A stretch of 64,000 nucleotides of DNA from Margaritifera margaritifera (taxonomy: Eukaryota > Mollusca > Bivalvia > Unionida > Margaritiferidae). The stretch is from contig JAQPZY010001692.1 in assembly GCA_029931535.1 (NCBI GenBank), forward strand, positions 1,589,001-1,653,000, read 5' to 3'. The position numbers were made by a program, and so were the translations under genes. Position 1 is the stretch's first letter. The number at the start of each line of letters is the position of its first letter. Positions 51,081-64,000 of this stretch are shown here, one piece after another. The notes beneath the pieces are model-generated. The model was not told where the DNA came from, did not search any database, and saw only the letters and a program-made list of their open reading frames with translations.

Positions 51081-53228
51081 CTGTCAAAACAGATAAATAA
51101 ATGAGGTATGTCTAGAAAGAGTGATGAGCCACACAGGGACCCACACTGAAGCAAAACATTAAAAAAAAGATCACAACTCTCTCCAAAATGAACAAGACCA
51201 AATCCATAATAGGTACATACAAGCCTGCAAGACAATGTTCATATCAAATCTGACTAGAATATGTTGAATGTTTCCTGAGCTCAGCTGGTTACAATCAACA
51301 TCCCATGTGAAGATATTAAGTTAATTATCATGGGCTGTAACTATCCAAAATGAAGTTGACAAGACAAAACCCATAAAAGGCACATCTAGGTCTATGAGTT
51401 AATGTACACCCCAAATTGCATCAGAATAAGTTGAATGGTTCCTGAGCTATGCTGATTACATGGATCTGTGCAGATTTTTTTTTTTTAAATTGATGGGAAA
51501 AGGGGAATAACTGTCAAAATTCAGGGTTCATAAAGCTTGGAAGTACAAAATTCAGGACTTTTTAAGGACCTACCAAGACCAGTATACAAATTTTCATGAC
51601 CTAATTCATGACATATCATGAGACAAAATAATTTTGCTTCATATACTTCTAAAACAACAAATTATAGATGAATTATCTACCTATTTACCTTAGCTACACT
51701 CTCAGTAAAACATATTTAGTTTAGAATATATGCCGTATCTGCTTTTATCAATGCAAGTGATCATTTTTACTGTAACTGTTTCTGAAAATTATGCAAATAA
51801 CATTTGACCCTCCTCTAAAAAATTCATGGACTTTCGAGCAGCTTTTAGGTAATATGTTAGTTTTCAAGCACTTTCAAAACCTTGATTTTGCCATCTTAGA
51901 ATTCAAGCACTTTCAAGGTTTTCGAGGACCTGTATGACCCTGCAAAAGTTAACTTAAAAAATGAAGAGTTGTAAAATTCCAAAGATAAGTTTCATTATAT
52001 GGCCTGGAAACTAAGTTCTACATATAAGGACTTAGTTTCTAGACTATATAATGGCAAAGTCAAAATAATGTTAATGACTGAACTGTATAAATACTCACTA
52101 CCAATACTTACTCTACCTAAAATGTATAATTTATTATAATTTATACAAATTTCAAATTGATGGACAATATGCATTCTGTGAAAACAAAAATGACTCAACT
52201 GTTTCAAATCATTTGTCATATACAATGTTTATACATATTCAAACAAGAATCCATTGAAAGGACTGATGCTCTACTGCATGAAAAAAAATTCCAGGAATTC
52301 AAGATAAGACTATTTCTTCCTTTTAACTGCTGAATGTTGAAACTGTATTTGATATTCTTCAGTGATAAAAAAATTTCAAATCAGCTGCTGTGGTGGACAT
52401 ATTGGATGTCAGCTTGGCACCATTTTCATTTAGGACAACAAGACATCATAAGAAGTCTTCTGGTGGAAACCGCATGTTGATATGACTTTCCATTTTGGAG
52501 AAGCAATAATAACAAGAATTTCCAAGATTGATGCCATGGTGGTCATATTCTATATCAGATTGGCACCATTTCTATTTAGAACCAACTAGACATCATAAGA
52601 AGTCTTTGGTTAAAGCACAATGTTGATATGACCAGCCATCTAGGAGAAGTAGTGGTAACAAGATTTTCAAGCTGGCCATTGTGGCAGTCTTATTAGAAGT
52701 CAGATTGGCACCATTTTCATTTATGAAAAACTAGACACCATAAGAAGTCTTTCAGTGAAACTCCATTCTTATATGGCCATTCATTCAGGAGAAATAGTGA
52801 TAACAAAATTTTCAAGATGACCACTGTGGCAGGCATACTGAATGTCCAAATGGCATCATCAGGACCAACTGGACATCATAAGAAGTTGTTTAGTAAATAT
52901 TTTCAATATGGCCACTGTGGTGGCCATATTGGACATCAGATCGACACCATTTTCATTTTGGACCAACTATACATCATAAGAAGTCTTCTGCTGAAAACCA
53001 CATGGCAATATTACTGTTCATTCAGGAGGATTAGCAATAACAAGAGTTTCAAGATCACCACTGTGGTGGCCATATTGGACATCAGATCAGCACCATTTTC
53101 ATTTAGGACCAACTAGACATCACAAGATTTCTTCTGGTGAAAACCCCATATCAATATGACTTTCCGTTTAGGAGAAATAGTGGTAACAAGGTTTCCAAGA
53201 TGAAAATGTTCTCACAGTATTCACTTAC
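51081..53228 (-). other. Intron of the UBR3-like gene
   Basis: Contains a tandem repeat at 52,380-53,200, unit about 145 bp, five to six copies (AACAAGATTTTCAAGATGGCC, CACCATTTTCATTTAGGACCA, CATCATAAGAAGTCTTCTGG). No other gene seen. Confidence 0.75.
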
Positions 53229-53438
53229 ATGTACACATTCAAACTGATGCTGTTGTTGACAGCACTGATCACGAAAACAGAGAAATGTTCCACAGATCAG
53301 GCAGACACATGGATCTTTCGGAACACTGCTGCACACAGGACATTGTTTGTCTCTGTAGGCCTGGAAAATCTTGTAATACTGCCCAGGTAACATGATCAGG
53401 TGAGGAGGATACCAAACAGGATTTGTCATCAGTAAGTT
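53229..53438 (-). CDS. UBR3: UBR3-like E3 ubiquitin ligase, zinc-binding exon
   Basis: 210 bp, phase 0, with a polypyrimidine-CAG acceptor and GTAAGT donor. Codes LIMLPGQYYKIFQAYRDK, then CPVCSSVPKDPCVCLICG, FRDQCCQQQ and FECVH. The spaced Cys residues form the C-terminal zinc knuckle of UBR proteins and continue into the CGAGTG exon. Confidence 0.88.
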
Positions 53439-53649
53439 CTGTAAAAAAGAAAATAACGAAAGTCAGGATTTTAGCATCAAAAAGACAATTCATATATAGC
53501 TATAGAATAAATAGTTCTACCTAATTTTTAGCATACAGTATTTCATGTATTTTTTTTAACAGGAAAAATTAATTATTCATTTCAGAGTATGAAAAATTAT
53601 ATATAAAATAAATAATAATTTTGGAGTACTGACCATGTACGAAAAATAA

Positions 53650-53720
53650 AGGGATCGAACCCTGAACAAGGTCTACGTGACACGCGATACTCGATGGCCT
53701 AACTGTACTAACGTACAAAA
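53650..53720 (-). ncRNA. tRNA-like Pol III unit, probably a SINE head
   Basis: On the minus strand TAGTACAGTTAGGCC (A-box-like) is followed about 40 bases later by AGGGTTCGATCCC (a near-canonical B box). No proper cloverleaf could be drawn by eye. Confidence 0.4.
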
Positions 53721-54134
53721 TTAACATAAAACTGTTGTCTCATTCTGCTCTCAACTCAAGGATCCAATTACAATTAATATACAAGTACTCAAAAAGACTT
53801 TTGTTGTTATTAGTGACCGAACGAGAGAGAGAGGAGAAATGGCTGAAACGATAATGTTGTGACAGTGTGCAAGATCATGTGTATTCAGATCATACTTATT
53901 TGTAGCTGTTACGGTGTGTCATGTTGGCAAAATGATTAAGATGGTCTGTACATGTATTATTTATAGGTATTGTTTATCGGTAAATTGTACGATACGATAT
54001 GAGCCCCTGTTGTCAAAAAGTTAAGTGCAACTTGTATTCTTACAGCAACAGTAACATCATTATCAAATTTTAAAAAAAATAAAATAAAAGAATTCAAAAA
54101 TACTTGTTGTTTTAAGCGAATGTGTATGTGTGTA

Positions 54135-54137
<3 letters not shown>

Positions 54138-54200
<63 letters not shown>
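54138..54200. repeat. (GA)n microsatellite
   Basis: About 31 GA units; the charged Arg-Glu frame read over it is not a gene. Confidence 0.97.
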
Positions 54201-54203
<3 letters not shown>

Positions 54204-55364
54204 TATGAAACAACATGTCAGTGTGTAAGATCATATGTATTCGGAGCAGTTTTTATTTATAGCTTTTGGAGAAAGAGAAAGAGAGAGGTTACAGGGCAAG
54301 TGTAATCTGTATTGTTCTGTTACCTGACGTACAAGGGCACTATTATATTCCATTACCAATTAACACCTCTGAATAAACAATTCATTCTCGTTTTAATTAT
54401 GATATCCATTGTCACAAAAACCACACTGCTAGTGTTATTTACATGCTAATTAAATAATCCTAGGCCTTTGGCCAGGTTATTCCAGTTGACACCAAACTGA
54501 GGGCAAGATTCGACAGATGAGATCAAATTTGTGAGGCTAACAGGAGGGAAAGGAGGCTAACCAAAGGGAAATTAAAATCTGTCAATGAGCTTCATATATG
54601 AAGGCCATTGTCCAAACAGCAGTAGATATTGTAATCAACAGCGATCACATGCATCACTTGTTATTCGTACTCACCAATAAAGATAACAAAAGAGGAATGT
54701 ATTGAAGAATAGATTCTCAATAAAATGTTAATTTGATGAGAAAACATCAAATGGCGTCACAACACTTGTTTTAAAACTCGCGAGCTACCATATACTGTGG
54801 TGCTTTGTGACAGTGATGGCCTTAGTAAAGAGTAATCATTAACCATATTGTTTAAGGACTGAAAACAAGAACTTTCTAATGAAGACATCTCCAAGTAAAA
54901 ACAGTACAAGCACTTAAATGATATTATATAAGAATCAAATTCACCGAGTCAGTGACTTTCACATTTATGATAGAAAATGACAAGGTTTTTATATTTTGTT
55001 TTCGTAATACTATAATGAAACAATAAGACTAATTTGACCAATGGTCTGTGGTCTTCACTTTATCATGTACTGAGATATAATTTTTGCTGGATAAGAAAAA
55101 ACAAAAAAATGCTTCCGAACTCGTTTTAAAACGCTTTGTTGCAGTGACCATCTTAATAAAGATATCTCATTAACGATATTGTTTAAGGATTATGTGCTGT
55201 AAAGACCATTGTCCAGTTAATGCAGAGCAGTAGATATTGTAATGACAAGAGATCATATGCATCAATCATTATGTTTTCTCGCTGATAAAGATGACAAAGA
55301 AGGACAGATCGATGAATGAGAATAGATTCTCAATTAACAAAACAAAATTACCCTTTAAAAATGG

Positions 55365-56250
55365 GATGATCAAAAGCCTTTCTGCATGATTATAAATGGT
55401 GATTATGTCTTAATTTCTTGATCTCTGTTTCATTATTTGATGCCTCAATTAAAAATTTACGCGAAGTTAACAAATAGTTCGGGTAAGTATTTAATGGAGG
55501 CAACAAATAGTTGTTTTTCATATGGGATTATATCATACATATACTCAGCAAACAATACATTGCTCGTTAGACATATCTAAATCGTACATCAGTTTTTTTT
55601 AAGCCGTTTGAAATGTGAACTTCTTTTCTTGATTCAAATAAAAACATCAAATGTGCGGTTAAAAATAATAATAAAAGAATGAAATGATCAGTGACCTTTC
55701 TGCACGATTATAAATGGTGATTCTTTTATTTCTTAATCTCCCGTTTCATGATTCGATGCCTCAATTAAAACTTTCTGTGAAGTTAAATAGTTCTGGCAAG
55801 TTTTTATTTGAGGCAACAAATAATTATGTTTTTCATATGGGATTATATCAAACATACTCAGCAAACAATACATTTGTCGTTTGACTTTTCTACATCGTAC
55901 ATTGGTATTTTTTCGAAGCCGTTTAAAACATGAACTTCTCTTCTTGATTAAAATAAAAAACATCAAAATATGTAGTTTAAAAAAATAACAGAATGAAAAA
56001 TGATCAGTGACCTTTCTGCACGATAATAAATGGTGATTCTTTTATTTTTTAATCTCCCCTTTCGTTATTCGATGTCTCAATTAAGAATGACCCAAAGTTA
56101 ATCACCATTTATAACATATGCTTAGCAAAACAATACTTTAGTCATTGGACATGTCTAAATTGTACCTCAATATATTTTTGAAGTCGTTTTAAATGGGACC
56201 TCTCTTCAATTTCAACAACATCAAAATACAAGGTTAAAAAATAATACAAA
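55365..56250. repeat. Tandem repeat, unit about 310 bp, three copies
   Basis: Each copy has ATCAGTGACCTTTCTGCACG-like start, AAATGGTGATTCTTTTATTT, TGCCTCAATTAA, GCAACAAATA, CAGCAAACAATACAT and CATCGTACAT in order. The third is shorter and more changed. Confidence 0.82.
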
Positions 56251-58599
56251 CATAAAAAACAACAAAAACACCTTAATTATATACGATTTTAATCTCTTAT
56301 TCTTTTTTTGTACCAAAAAAATTGGCAATATTTTCAATCATTTTTGCAAACGTAAATCTTTTCAGTAGAACTTTTATGTACGAAAATGTAAAGGTTTTGA
56401 CAAAAAATACGAAGTGCTATGTACGAAAAATTAAAGGGTACGAAAAAATACATGAAATGCAGTAGCAGTATAATGGTAAATCTGGTTTGACAAAAAAAAA
56501 AATATACAGAAAATAAACCCACATGGACCTTAATGCATTTGCTTAGCAAAAATACACATACACATGCAGGGTCCATGTTGGACTCTAATATTTGGGTGAA
56601 TGACTACTGGTACTCTATGCAGCCAGAGGTGAACAAATTTGGTGAAAATAGGGAGAAGTGACCATAGAAAGTTCAAAATTTATAATGTTCAAAACAGTCG
56701 CTTTAAACTTCTGTTTTTGTATAGTTTCATGCCAGACGATTAAAATACCAATGAAATACTATTAAAACTTTATAAAAATATTAACTTTTCTTATTTTGCT
56801 TCACCACTGTTTTTGTAAAAGATAGTACAGTCAAAAATCAGCAACTGCTTCCAAAGCAGAGGTCATCTTTGCATATGTTTATTGTATGAAATATTGAATA
56901 CAATGACAATACATCCACAGAGTCATCATTTGCTTCTAATTGGACTACAAAAATTCAATTTTGAAATAATTTGTTTTCAAGGATCACATGTGAATTTCTG
57001 GGGGAAATTCTGAAGATAATAATGTAATTTCTGTAATTTGTGGAATACAAATTAGCACCAAAGATGACTACAGAGCATGAAACTTATTTTTCTTACTTTC
57101 CACATTCCACTTTAAAATGGAAAACTGATTCAATGTTTACTTGATTATTAATGCATTATATTAAAACAAAAGTGGGTGGAGGGACTGGCATGAAATCAAG
57201 GCAAAGAAAAGTGAACTTTCCTTTTCAGGCATGTTTAGGTAGAATGTCAGACTCAAGGGCAACTAAGTTGCCAGAATTGTCCATCCTGTGGACCCTGAAC
57301 ATGTGTGTAAAAGAAAAACAAAGACTAAGATTTAACATTTATTCTTAATACAATTGTTCTGTTTCAAATGAAGTGATTAGCATAACTTTATTTACTGTTT
57401 TGATCATTTCTTTCCATTTATACAATCTTTTCTTTCTTTCATAACATTTCTTTAGGTACTATGTTCTTTGGTTGATAAGCATAAATATACATCCCTTAAA
57501 AATATTTAAACAGTGATAATATCACCATGTATAAATTTAAACAAAATACAACCAAGGTTCAAAACTAAGCACATATGCTTAAGTCTTCATTATGGCAAAA
57601 ACTTCCCTTAAAAGAAGAATGAATTTTCGGTATTTAATGAAATTTTCGCAAAAATAAAGGATACAATTTTGAAATTATAATAACTGAATTTGTATATGTT
57701 ATTCAGTGATACTCATCAATGTTTCAGCTGCTCCAACAAGCCAGACAACAAGTTTTGAGCCTGGTTGTGATTACATAAAACTTACACCTAACCAGCGATA
57801 GCAGTGGTCAGTGGGCCAATATAAGTTGGAATGTGTCATGTTTGACTGACAGGTGGGTAGAGTCAGCATTAAGGTTGTGTGTTTGTGTATGTGCTATTAG
57901 ATAATACTTGTTATTATAGATCACAGGATGCAATGTAATTTTAGATTTAGTTCCACAAGCTCAATTACATTGAAAGAAATAAATTGCAACTTCAAGCTGT
58001 AGTTACTCAATAAATTATGTTTCCACTTGCTCAAATTCTGAAATTTTCTATATTTCAGTTGAAGTAAAGATCTAAAAAATCAATCACAGAATAAGACATT
58101 CAGAACATTTCAGCAATAAAAAGGATGTTTGTCATATGGCTTGAAACATTTAGCTGTCATGTTTAACAGTAGAAGAGAAGAGAAATGCTTTGCATTGATT
58201 ATGTGACTAAGGAAATAATTGGGGATTTCATATGTGATTAGTTGGAACTTGCCAAAACATAACAAAATATTTTGAGAATCAAATTCAAGTGTTAATTTGT
58301 GTGCATTACAGTCGTACACTATGGGAATACATTTCTGAATTTCCCAAGAGAAAATGTAACATTCTTCTCCAATGAGACAAGTTTACCACATGTGACTCAA
58401 CAGGAAACATAATTTTCATTCTCAGATTATGAGTGACCCTTGATTTAAAAACAAAACAAAAAAAAGAAAACAAATATTCACCAATAAATTAATAAATATA
58501 CAGATTTAAATAAATAAATAAAGCAATAAAAGAAACTTGTTTTTGAAAATTAACGTCATTCTGCGACTGTAATTGACAGAAGAAAAAGAAAAAAATTAG

Positions 58600-58800
58600 A
58601 CCAAGTTGGTCTTAAATGAAAATGGTGCTGATCTGATGTCTAATATGGCTGCCACAACATCCATCTTGAAAATCTTGTTATTGCTACTCCTCCTGAATGG
58701 AAAGTCATATCTTGTAAATCTTGTTATCACTACTCCTCCCGAATGGATGGTCATATCAACATGGGGGACCAACTAAACCATGGGATGAATGTGTGTGTAA
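58600..58800. repeat. Inverted copy of the 52,380-53,200 repeat family
   Basis: Contains AATGGTGCTGATCTGATGTC, ATATGGCTGCCACAA and a doubled AAATCTTGTTAT.GCTACTCCTCC, complementary to the family in the UBR3 intron. Confidence 0.65.
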
Positions 58801-58919
58801 AGTTTCATAGCAATTCTCCAAGTAGTTTAGGAGCAGTAGCGATAACAAACTTGTGCTAATGAACAGATGGATGACAAATGACGGAGAACAGACCATCCCA
58901 TAAGCTCTTCTGGTCTATG

Positions 58920-60080
58920 ACCAGTAGAGCTAAAAATTGCTGCAATAGCATGAAAATCTTATGAAATCATCTATATATGCATACAACAAGTATACCTATT
59001 TTGGTTGGCTACTGCAAGTGGTTTTTGCTAAATTGTGCAGACAAAGGTTTCTTTAAAAAGTCTAAACAGTTCTAAATTGTGTAAAAAAAATCCCTATAAT
59101 GGCATGAAAACCTAATCATGCCATCCAATTACAAATAAGTACAAATAATCCTATCAAATTAAATTTGTCTGTCTCAAGTACTTTTGACTCAATTGTACTA
59201 AATAAGTTTTTGGCAAAAAGTTTTTAACTCCATGAGGCTTAAAAAATTTGAAACATTGAAAAATTACGCAACAATTACCAAAAACCTAATCAGGTATTCA
59301 AACTCACCCAAGGTAGCTCAATATCCAAATTTGGTCCAGTCTGGCTCAATAGCTTTTGAGATATTGTGCTAACAATGTACATGTAAAAAAAAGTTTTCTT
59401 AAAAAAGTACAAAAATGCTTTTAAAAAAGGGAAAAATAAGATCCTGGTTGCCAAAATCACACTGGGTCATGGGACTTATTTAAGGTGTCTAAATGTACAA
59501 TTTGGTTTGGTTTGGCTCAATAGTTCCTGAGATATCTTGCTTACAAGGTACTGGTAAGTGTAAACAAGGTTTTTGTATTTTAGAAAAAAGCCATTTCAAA
59601 AAGATTTTTCAAATGTGTAAAAAAGAAAGAAGGAAAAACTGCTGTAATGGCCTGAAAATCTAATCAGGTAATATACATGTAACTACAAAATATGCCTACC
59701 AAATTTTATTTGTCTACCACAAGTGGCTTTTGTCAAGCAAAAATCCAAGCAACTAACTTATTTTTTTAAAAATGTGTAAAACGAAAAGTAAAAAAATTAC
59801 TACAATTGCCTGAAAAATCTAATCAGTTTATCTGCATATTAATATGAACATGCCTACTAAATGACATTTGTCTAGCTCAAGTGATTTTCACCTAATTTTG
59901 CTTACATGGTTTTTATTTTTTAATTAGTTCATAAATATGAAGAAAAAAAATGAAAGATAAAAGGTTATAGTCACCAAAAAATAATCAGGTATTGGGACCC
60001 ATTCAAGGTATCTAAAGATATAATTTGGTCTGGTTTGGCCCAACAGATTTGAGATACTGAGCTTACAAGGTAAGTGTGAT
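58920..60080. repeat. Diverged tandem repeat, unit about 180 bp, about six copies
   Basis: Same family as 46,130-46,790: GAAAATCTAATCAGGT, AATTTGTCT, CTCAAGTG.TTTT and AAGGT...AAAAAGT recur in order. Confidence 0.75.
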
Positions 60081-60242
60081 GGATGGATAGCACAAACTAA
60101 TATGTCTTGCACCCTTGAGTGTGTGCTTGGTGGGGGTGGGAGGACATAAAAGCATAAAAAGGCCTTTATTATTCATCAACTTGATGGATAAAAGATTTAC
60201 TTCAACTCGGACAAGTAAACTTAAGTGTAATGTATCTGGTCT

Positions 60243-61302
60243 ATTGTGGACAAGTGGCATTGCTACATTATGGTCTTCTTTCTTTCATATTGTGGACAAG
60301 TGGCACTGCTACATTATGGTCTTCTTTCTTTCATAGTGTGGACATGTGGCACTGCTACATTGTGGTCTTCTTTCTTTCATATTGAAGACAAGTGGCACTA
60401 CCGCATTATGGTCTTCTTTCTTTCATATTGTGGACAAGTGGCACTGCTACATTGTGGTCTTCTTTCTTTCATATTGTGGACAAGTGGCACTGCTACATTA
60501 TGGTCTTCTTTCTTTCATATTGTGGACAAGTGGCACTGCTACATTATGGTCTTCTTTCTTTCATATTGTGGACAAGTGGCGTTGCTACATTATGGACTTC
60601 TTTCTTTCATACTGCAGACAAGTGGCATTGCTACATTATGGACTTCTTTCTTTCATATTGCCGACAAATGGCACTACTACATTGTGGTCTTATTTCTTTC
60701 ATATTGCAGACAAGTGGCATTGCTACATTCCGGTCTTCTTTCTTTCACATTGTGGACAAGTGGCACTGCTACATTGCGGTCTTCTTTCTTTCATATTGCA
60801 GACAAGTGGCACTGCTACATTATGGTCTTCTTTCTTTCATATTGTGGACAAGTGGCACTGCTATATTATGGTCCTCTTTCTTTCATATTGTGGACAAGTG
60901 GCATTGCTACATTATGGTCTTCTTTCTATCCTATTGTGGACAAGTGGCATTGCTATATTGTGGTCTTCTTTTTATCATATTGCAGACAAGTGGCACTGCT
61001 ACATTATGGTCTTCTTTCTTTCATATTGCAGACAAGTGGCACTGCTACATTGTGGTCTTCTTTCTTTCATATTGTGGACAAGTGGCATTGCTACATTACA
61101 TTCTTCTTTCTTTCACATTGTGGACAAGTAGCACTGCTACATTGTGCTCTTCTTCCTTTCATATTGTGGACAAGTGGCACTGCTACATTATGCTCTTCTT
61201 TCTTTCATATTGTGGACTAGTGGCACTGCTACATTGTGGTCTTCTTTCTTTCATATTGTGGACAAGTGGCACTGCTACATTATGGTCTTCTTTCTTTCAT
61301 AT
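60243..61302. repeat. 46-bp minisatellite, about 23 copies
   Basis: Unit starts TGTGGACAAGTGGCACTGCT and ends TTCTTTCTTTCATAT, 46 bp, with a few point changes per copy. As 46 leaves remainder one on division by three and the unit lacks stops in this strand, all three forward frames stay open for over 260 codons. They repeat each other with a 46-residue period and are not genes. Confidence 0.97.
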
Positions 61303-61314
61303 ACACTTTGTGCT

Positions 61315-61650
61315 TTTATATGTATTTCAGCATGCTTTATTATTATTATATATGTATTTCAGCATGCTTTAGTATTAATATATATGTATTTAAGCATGCT
61401 TTATTATTAATATATATGTATTTAAGCATGCTTCATTATTAATATATATGTATTTAAACATGCTTTATTATTAATATATATGTATTTAAGCATGCTTTAT
61501 TATTAATATATATGTATTTAAATATGCTTTATTATTAATATATATGTATTTAAGCATGCTTTATTATTAATATATATGTATTTAAACATGCTTTATTATC
61601 AATATGTGTGTATTTCAGCATGCTTTATTATTATTGTACATGTATGTGTA
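61315..61650. repeat. 32-bp minisatellite, about ten copies
   Basis: Unit TATATGTATTTAAGCATGCT plus TTATTATTAATA. GCATGC in most copies, with A or C variants. Confidence 0.93.
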
Positions 61651-61754
61651 TCTTTATGGGTTTTTTTTTTTATATTTATTTATAATAGTTCATTCATCCT
61701 ATGGGCCTCAGGGGAGAACAATGTATTATAACTGAGTTACCCTCATAAAATAAA

Positions 61755-61755
61755 G

Positions 61756-61792
<37 letters not shown>
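61755..61792. repeat. (TTA)n microsatellite
   Basis: About 12 TTA units after an AATAAAG word. Confidence 0.95.
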
Positions 61793-61793
<1 letters not shown>

Positions 61794-62506
61794 TCTTTAT
61801 GGTTTATTTATTTTTGTAACAATAATTTACTTTAAAATTTGTAATAACTTTAAATCCAATTCTGGTGTATAAGAAATATTTCATGTACTTTGTTACTAGT
61901 CAAAGTCCAAACATTTTTAAAGTAAATAAATACATGTGTACAATATTTTTAAATGAGAAATTCACTGCTTTCATTAAAGAGTTAAAGTGTTCTTTATATG
62001 CAGTAAGGATGGAAATTCTGGATAAAATTAAGTGCGTCTGTGTTGGTCATATACCGTATGTGTTCTGATTCCACTTTCACAAATTGTTTCAACTTGATTA
62101 CACACTCAGCTTAGTGTTACAAGACTCCATATTTGGAAATTACAAAAGAAATGTTACAATTTATGATTACCTTAGAACAGGCTCTTGGTTTCTTATAATT
62201 GCATTAACAAACTGTCTGTTGATTGAAATTTCCAATGATTTTATTGAGGGACAAAAATTTAGAGTTGAATACATACTCAAGTTGAAAAATAAATCGTAGA
62301 ATTAAAATTGGGGATTATAAAATGGTCCTTTACAGCTGGGTCTAATTTTAAAAGAAGCATTTTTTAATGCAGGTTTTGCTTCAAGTGCTTTTTTTTCCAC
62401 ATGTAGCTCCAATTGTGTTGCTTTAAGAAATTAACTTCCACTATTTAAAAAATAAATCTTAGCAATTACTAATTATCTGTAAAAAAAAAAGTTTTTAGCT
62501 TTTTAC

Positions 62507-62698
62507 CTTCCCATCACCAGGAACTTTGTCAATGAAGTTGCCCAGGTCAGTTAACCAGGCCCTAGTTAAGGTATGTGGCTCACTTACAGTCCAGTAAAGA
62601 CACGATACAGCAGTGGTCATTCTGTCTGGCTTGACTGTGGTACTTCCCTGCACATTTAAGTGTAGGTAAGAGCACAGGTACTGGAATTCTGTTAGATC
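62507..62698 (-). CDS. UBR3: UBR3-like E3 ubiquitin ligase, upstream exon
   Basis: 192 bp (64 codons, phase 0), acceptor TACTTCAG, donor GTAAAA. Codes DLTEFQYLCSYLHLN, then CLYWTVSEPHTLTRAW and NFIDKVPGDGK. The open frame, the splice signals and the distance upstream of the zinc exon on the same strand fit UBR3, but this segment has no hallmark motif, so the assignment is weaker. Confidence 0.6.
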
Positions 62699-64000
62699 CT
62701 GAAGTATAATAATTGAATAAATACCATGTCCCGAATGCCATTATTATTATTATTATTTCATGCAATTGGCATCATTTCCTGTTCAAACAATTCATCATAT
62801 AAATTTAGCGTTATCAAATTCTGGTGAAAATGGGTTTCATTCATAGACTTCTTCAAGTGGTCTATTTTTCATGTACATTATTGCTTTTATGTGTTAAGAA
62901 GGTAGCTTGCTCATCTGCTTGTAAATTGCACCTGGAGTTTGGCTGTCTTAGAAGTAACTGACATAGGCCAAATATAGAAAGTGTCAACCCAGTGTCTGAC
63001 ATGTCACCTTTGTTAAAAGACTTGTAATGCTTTGTAAGCAGAAACACTGTTCCCATCAAGTATTTAACATGAAATGTGCAAAAGTTTTCATCTGCAGTTC
63101 TGGGTTCTTGCAGAATTTTGCATAGCATTCCTTGAAAATTTTGAATCAACAGAATAGCTTATATGAAATAGCAAATGTAGTGTTGGGCCATTATCTATTC
63201 TTGGATTAAAAGGAGTGACCTAATGATTAAATGTCTGTTAACATTTTCATCTCAAACATGGATGGATATTTAATGAACATACAGCATGTACATTGTGACC
63301 ATCTGTTGTTTTTCTTGGACCACAATACATTCAGAACCGACAGATTTATGCAGACTTTTCTATACTATTATAACACTTTTTTGTCTTCTTTCTTGTTTAC
63401 AATAATTACAATCCACTTATCTGACAGAAATCAGCAGTGTTTGAAAGCTTAATTTGATTTTTTGCATTATAAACAATATGTAGGAATAGCTTACCATGAT
63501 CTTGATCCCCAAACTATTATTATACAGTAAACACTGAAAGAAATTGTTGAATAGATCAAATTTGATAAACTAAAGCAAATTTGGGGTAAAATTAGTTCTC
63601 TATTAATCTTGTCTGATGAATACTTTAGTTCAAACATTTCATTTACAAGGTCAATAGACTTGAGTGACCACTTTAAGCAGTAAGAAACCACTATTTGATT
63701 AGGAAATACCTGGCCATTGACCACAGAAAGCAGGTCACCATTTAATACATGACTTTTATGAAGGAAATTATCATGGGCAAAGGGGAGACGGGGAAATGGG
63801 AATGGCCGTCAAGACCAGGTGACTGCTATATAAAGGTGACCATTAGGACAGGTTTGACTACTGTTATTAAATAAAATCACAAAAAAGGTAAATGACTACA
63901 CTACCAATGGGTTTTGTATTTTTATGTACGAAACCCAGAAAATGCTGCAGTAAAAGCTTTAAGATGAAATCTCTGAGGGTCTAACTTATTTACTCTCATA
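62699..64000. other. Host DNA, probably intron
   Basis: A 95-codon minus-strand frame (62,862-63,149) has no recognised motif or clear splice sites. No other feature seen. Confidence 0.4.

Larger units (their letters stand above)
53439..62506 (-). other. Long intron(s) of the UBR3-like gene with many repeats
   Basis: No further exon was recognised, but one or more could be missed between these limits. Holds the tRNA-like unit, GA tract, three tandem families and minisatellites listed separately. 56,577-58,900 has no notable feature except scattered AT-rich DNA. Confidence 0.5.

Noticed and set aside
54120..54305. Arg-Glu repeat protein
   Set aside because: It is a (GA)n microsatellite.
60246..61372. 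Three forward frames of 261-326 residues with TM-like residues
   Set aside because: All are the 46-bp minisatellite read in three registers; they repeat one another and have no independent protein signal.
62862..63149. 95-residue minus-strand frame as another UBR3 exon
   Set aside because: No UBR-like motif and no convincing splice sites at its borders.

Overview
This window looks like animal nuclear DNA, probably from a mollusc such as a bivalve. The support is AT-rich intron-like sequence, spliced coding exons, many diverged tandem and dispersed repeats, and two giant virus-like DNA transposons of the Polinton/Maverick (adintovirus-like) class. The species is an inference; no diagnostic gene was seen.

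Left region (1 to about 15,250): the right-hand part of a first Polinton, cut by the window start. Leftward genes are integrase, a phospholipase A2-like protein, a zinc ribbon, an adenain-like protease, small basic capsid peptides, a double-jelly-roll major capsid protein, a pVI-like protein, a penton-like minor capsid protein, a coiled structural protein and a packaging ATPase. Rightward genes are a GDTMTG-repeat fiber, a large helical repeat protein and a two-TM membrane protein. Most are broken by frameshifts or stops, and the fiber also carries a 752-bp solo LTR.

Middle (16,184-33,435): a second Polinton, complete from end to end at 17,252 bp. It has about 175-bp inverted terminal repeats and a 5-bp AGAGT target duplication, and it sits inside the RNase H-region code of an older retrotransposon whose two halves lie on either side. 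Left-to-right it carries ATPase (-), zinc ribbon-PLA2 (+), integrase (+), polymerase-helicase-HNH (-), a Cys-rich protein (+), an HNH endonuclease (+), a 1.2-kb noncoding hub, an unknown gene split by a 2.2-kb Harbinger transposon, and then a packed leftward block: coiled protein, pVI-like, MCP, pX-like, protease, fiber, two-TM protein, penton-like. Integrase, polymerase, PLA2, MCP and the coiled protein are broken; ATPase, protease, fiber, pX-like, pVI-like, two-TM and penton-like frames are still open. The element is an endogenous fossil, not an active virus.

Right region (33,441-64,000): host DNA. Four exons on the minus strand encode the C-terminal end of a UBR-family E3 ubiquitin ligase, best matched to UBR3. 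The remainder is intron, 3' flank and repeats: several 140-310-bp tandem families, a four-copy cloverleaf-shaped MITE, a 46-bp minisatellite of about 23 copies that creates three long false reading frames, and microsatellites.
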